Below, one piece after another: positions 60,380 through 64,000 of a stretch of 64,000 nucleotides of DNA. Numbering within the stretch: position 1 is the first letter of the stretch; every line of letters starts with the position of its first letter. The stretch is taken from the NCBI GenBank assembly GCA_030562195.1, contig JAUJPP010000003.1, positions 47,064,602 through 47,128,601 on the forward strand, given 5' to 3'. Source of the DNA: Nipponacmea schrenckii. Taxonomy: Eukaryota; Mollusca; Gastropoda; Lottiidae. A program made the translations under genes and the position numbers. The notes beneath the pieces were generated by a model, which made no database searches, was not told the DNA's origin, and saw only the letters and a list, made by a program, of their open reading frames with translations.

Positions 60380-60796
60380 GACGAGCTAGATTTGTTGCAG
60401 CTGTTTGGCTAAAAACTGGATAACCAAGGCTGTAATAAACTAATAACTATTTAAATAGATCATTCAACGTTAAATGTAGTTATTTTAGGTTAATATCAAA
60501 ACATGTACCCGCCAAGAGACTTACGAGAATTTGTTTTTTCAAATTTGGAAAAATATCAGACTTACGACTTTTGGACTCAATGTGCATTGGATAATTGTTT
60601 AATGCTAATTTTAAAATTGAAACACGGGATACTAAAACTAACAAGGTTTATTACAAGTAAATACCAATTAATAATTGTAAACAAGAAAAAACCAACAGCG
60701 AACAAAAAGCATTTAATGTAACTATAAAAGAAAAGACAAATTATGAGAAGTATAAACATTGATGCTTTCCTCTTCCGTTTTTTGAAATAAGAAGTG

Positions 60797-63094
60797 TCAG
60801 TTATGAATAAGATTGTCGTAGAAGGGATGGTAATCTCGAGGTATAACTTGTTTCAACTCCTGAAGATGTTGGAATTTTGTTGCCTTGATTGTTATGGGTG
60901 CATTGTACAATTTCTGAGTTGCATCATCTGCCGATGGATTTGATAATCGTGAACTTCTGGGGAGAGGTTGAAAGTCGTTTTCAAACATCAACTTATATTC
61001 AATGGATCCGTCTGGGCAATATTTTAACACTCTTAAGTCCGTCACAACCGGATCCCCCTTAACAGACCTTCCGGGGCGAATTGAAGAATAGTATTTGAGG
61101 GATGCGAAATCTTTAAAAAATGAATGTGATAGATAATGGACCTCATAGGGAACAGTACTTTGCAGGATTTTATTATATCTATGTAATTTTGGGGGATATA
61201 TATCGGCCGTTTTTTCACATTGCGCTCTACCAAACTATGGACTGAATCGCATTCCATTTGGGTGTGACCTTTTTCTAGAATCTTTTGAGTAATATCAATA
61301 TTCAGATCAAATGAAGCTTTCAACAACATGTTTGATAAGATGGCATTGCGGTTTTGATACGTGCATCCATCAGAATATATTATTATCTGTTTTACGTCTG
61401 GGTTTTGATCTAGGCAATTTCTGATGTAGTGATCAAGGCATGAAGCAAAGGAATTTGCTGAAAGTTCCCCTTCCCCTTCATGTCAGAAATAGCAAACACA
61501 ATTCTTACTGGTTAAGTCATAAACTGTATAGTTATGACAAGATAATTTAGTTTTGTAATACATGGATGACGCTTTCAGCAGAGGAGACAACAACACGGCT
61601 TGCAGATCAAGAGTTAAAACTTACTACAAGTGTGGGATCGGACGCAGCTCTTAACTTGTCATCATCCTTTTCTCCTCTAGCGGCTTCTTTTCGGAGAATA
61701 TGGGCATTATAAACATCTTCTGTTATGCTTTGCGTTTGAAATCCGCAACATATATCGCACTGATCTTTTTTAGGTTTGTATAATGATAAGTTGAGATCTT
61801 GAAATATTTCTTTGAATGTTCGTTTACACACACATGCTTCACCTTCAAAATGTGTTTTGTATGTCTGATACAATTCAGCCATGTCAGCAAATACAGGTTC
61901 CAAATAGCGTTTATTGGTTGTAGCTCTACAATAATGGCTTGGCAAATTAGGCAATGATTCTAAAAACAATCGGGCATTAATTACTTTCTGTGACTGTTTC
62001 TTTAATTGTTTCGACTTGGGTTCTTCTTCAGAACTTGTATTGGATGCTTTATCTTGTGGATCTCGGGGTTCCAAATTAGCAGCTTTGTTAGGTTCAATTT
62101 TGTCAATCCATCCATATACCATTTTCTCACCAACACCTAAAGTATTTAAGAACATTTGTTTGCAAACTTTCAATCTGACATCATTCTTCTTCAAGTGGTA
62201 TATTAAGGAGACATCCCGCCGGTTGGATTCTTTTAAGGGCACCTTTCTCTCTTTAACAGGAATTTTATCGATCATATTAGAAACGAACATCTTCTTAGCA
62301 CTCCAATCAACATCCCAAAACTTAACAAAAATACTTTTTCTGTCTTCTTCCTCAAAAGTTGAACAACATTTTCTTTGATTACAAGTTTTGTTACAACCTC
62401 TTGGTTTTAAAATTCTTTCAGAAACATCACGTTTACTGTACCCCGCAGCGTCAATTCGGTAAGATTTATATTTCTTTCCGTGCATCCTGCGATTTTTATT
62501 TTGAAATTTAGCCCATTGACCTTTATCTGCTTTTCCTGGCTTTGCTCTTTTTTTACCTGTATTATCCCAGTCTTCTTGCTGCACAGTAATCGTTTCAACT
62601 ACATCACCCGGAAATACGACTTCATCATCGCTTATAGATACATCAGCAGGGGGAGTCCAATCGGGATCCCTAACCTCATCATCGAGATCCATGCTTTCAT
62701 CTGTACTCGGATGTCTGACGTTGGAAGACAAATTCAAAATGTCATCTATATCGGTTGAAGCAATTTCTTCAATTCTCTCAGGGCTATGAGGTTCACTCTG
62801 GGGGTTGATAAGTTCTGCCAGTATACCAATATCTATTTCAGAACTACTTTCATCTTTATCAGGTTCATCAATGGTTAATGACTCAGTGCTCCCTTCAGTA
62901 GCAGGTGTATAATTGGATAAGAGCAGGGTGCTTCCGTCATTGCCACTAACAGTAGCAGAAACTTCAATGTTAGCAGATTGGTTATTGGGTAGGAGTTGAG
63001 TGGTACCAGCAGAAGGAGCATGCTCTTGATTTCTCTGTTGTGCAAGTTGAACCAAAAATTTGCCACGGGAACTAATGAGAGGTATTTTTGGCAT
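60797..63094 (-). pseudogene. DDE-type transposase (DUF7869-like family), inactivated
   Basis: Start chosen at ATG 63094 (MPKIPLISSRGKFLVQLAQQ), the common opening of this family. An acidic N-terminal half (about residues 50-170) is followed by a basic Cys-rich block (RGCNKTCNQRKCC), SHYCRATTNKRYLEP, KPKKDQCDICCGFQ and, further on, YSDGCTYQNRNAILSNMLL and EKGHTQMECDSVHSLVERN, the family's catalytic-core motifs. The C-terminus reads RVLKYCPDGSIEYKL and ends at 60799. Three lesions: a one-base frameshift at about 61607-61612 just before DLQAVLLSP, a stop where CYFW is expected (TGA at about 61487), and a frameshift near 61177 before STVPYEVHYLSHSFFKDF. Terminal inverted repeats were not found. 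The remaining frame shows the copy was active fairly recently. Confidence 0.75.
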
Positions 63095-63112
63095 AATTAG
63101 TTCCGTAATCAA

Positions 63113-64000
63113 TACCTAAAACAAATAAAATGAAATTCAAAATTGTCGTATGTCTGTTAAATGGGAGAAAATCACGAAAATGTTTGAAATTTACAAATCC
63201 TCGTATATCTTGATTTTGTGTAAAAAATCAGCTTATTTTGTATGTGAGAGAACGAATTTTCTTTATTCACGATTATAACGCTAATTTGAGATATAGAATC
63301 AATCACTTATACATGAACGAATTACCTATATCTTTCAGAATTGCCTAAAATCACAATTACCTCTATCTATGTCCTTTCAAATTAAGCTATGCTGTGTATT
63401 CTTTGAATGTTTAAGGTGAAATAACAACTCAAACCAACCATAATGTAATTGATTACATTTATTATGATTTATTTTATAATATAATTTCAACATACCTTCA
63501 AAATCACTATAATAGCATTGTAGATAACGTAGGCCACGCACTGGTGACACTTGACTTAGACATACGATATTTTAGAATTCCATGTTTAACCACTAACAGA
63601 AATACGACATTTCATCATATGACTATAAAATGAAATCTAATTGGCTCAGCTGTACGATATTTTGACAGAAGATGGCCTGTACAATTCTCTTGAAAATAAA
63701 CCTAAAAAGTGATTTTACGAAAATCTCGACTTACGAGGTTTCAGAATCCCACCGACGATATGTATTATAGTAATGTTTTTTTTAATGATTTTTAGTTTTT
63801 CATCATCAGAATTATTTTTTATTTCATACATACTTTTATGTTTGTTTCTCTTTTTTATTACCATTTGATTTTTATATGATAAAGATATTTTTATGTAAAA
63901 CATATTCATAGAAAAATACCAGTAGGCCTATTTCTACTTATTACAAGGTTTACATATTTCAATATTCATTTTGATTCTGAATTGGACAGATGCATGTATT
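63113..64000. other. Right edge, no gene seen
   Basis: AT-rich flank of the transposase copy. The short open frame at 63715-63909 minus is lysine/asparagine-rich and unsupported. The transposon's outer end may lie here but no inverted repeat was identified. Confidence 0.4.

Overview
This window looks like AT-rich nuclear DNA of an invertebrate animal, most likely a lophotrochozoan and probably a mollusc. Genes are split by GT-AG introns and have animal orthologs (SYCP1, CLYBL, a CIDE-N protein). One gene is an animal FAS-like polyketide synthase, a class known from molluscs. More than half of the window is repeats: tRNA-derived SINEs, foldback and MITE-like elements, LINE fragments, broken transposases and T-rich tandem elements. 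There are no bacterial operons or CRISPR arrays. A 500-base N gap lies at 44761-45260. Most exons here are short, so several genes were recovered by splicing exons read directly from the sequence.

Layout. (1) 1-1690, minus: the 5' end of SYCP1 (synaptonemal complex), five exons, running off the left edge. (2) 2989-5910, plus: a complete six-exon CLYBL (mitochondrial citramalyl-CoA lyase), head-to-head with SYCP1 across about 1.3 kb. (3) 5973-13352: repeats only, including a 23-bp tandem array folded into an inverted repeat and a nested foldback element. (4) 13353-23887, minus: a six-exon type I polyketide synthase of about 2,537 residues with order KS-AT-DH-(degenerate ER)-KR-ACP-condensation. 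The KS is split over five small exons and part of a sixth; everything after it is in one 6.7-kb exon. (5) 23905-32500: SINE, inverted repeats and a tandem mosaic duplication, no recognised gene. (6) 32738-34837: a near-identical second copy of the upstream region and first 11 codons of the CIDE-N gene at 54929, ended by a 5'-truncated LINE with a broken reverse transcriptase. (7) 36956-44760: T-rich tandem elements, hairpin cassettes and LINE debris. (8) 45260-49440: remnants of a P2X7-like intracellular-domain gene (plus) and of a THAP-domain transposase-type gene (minus). (9) 51868-59850, plus: the repeated promoter region and a six-exon gene joining a CIDE-N domain to an unrecognised domain. 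(10) 60797-63094, minus: a DDE-type transposase pseudogene with two frameshifts and one stop.

The genes do not form a pathway cluster. CLYBL handles C5/C3 acyl-CoA thioesters in mitochondria, SYCP1 acts in meiosis, and the PKS builds a reduced or polyene chain. The most interesting system is the PKS: its terminal NRPS-like condensation domain has no adenylation partner and could release the chain by ester or amide formation. Next in interest is the duplicated CIDE promoter and start codon fused in frame to a LINE reverse transcriptase.
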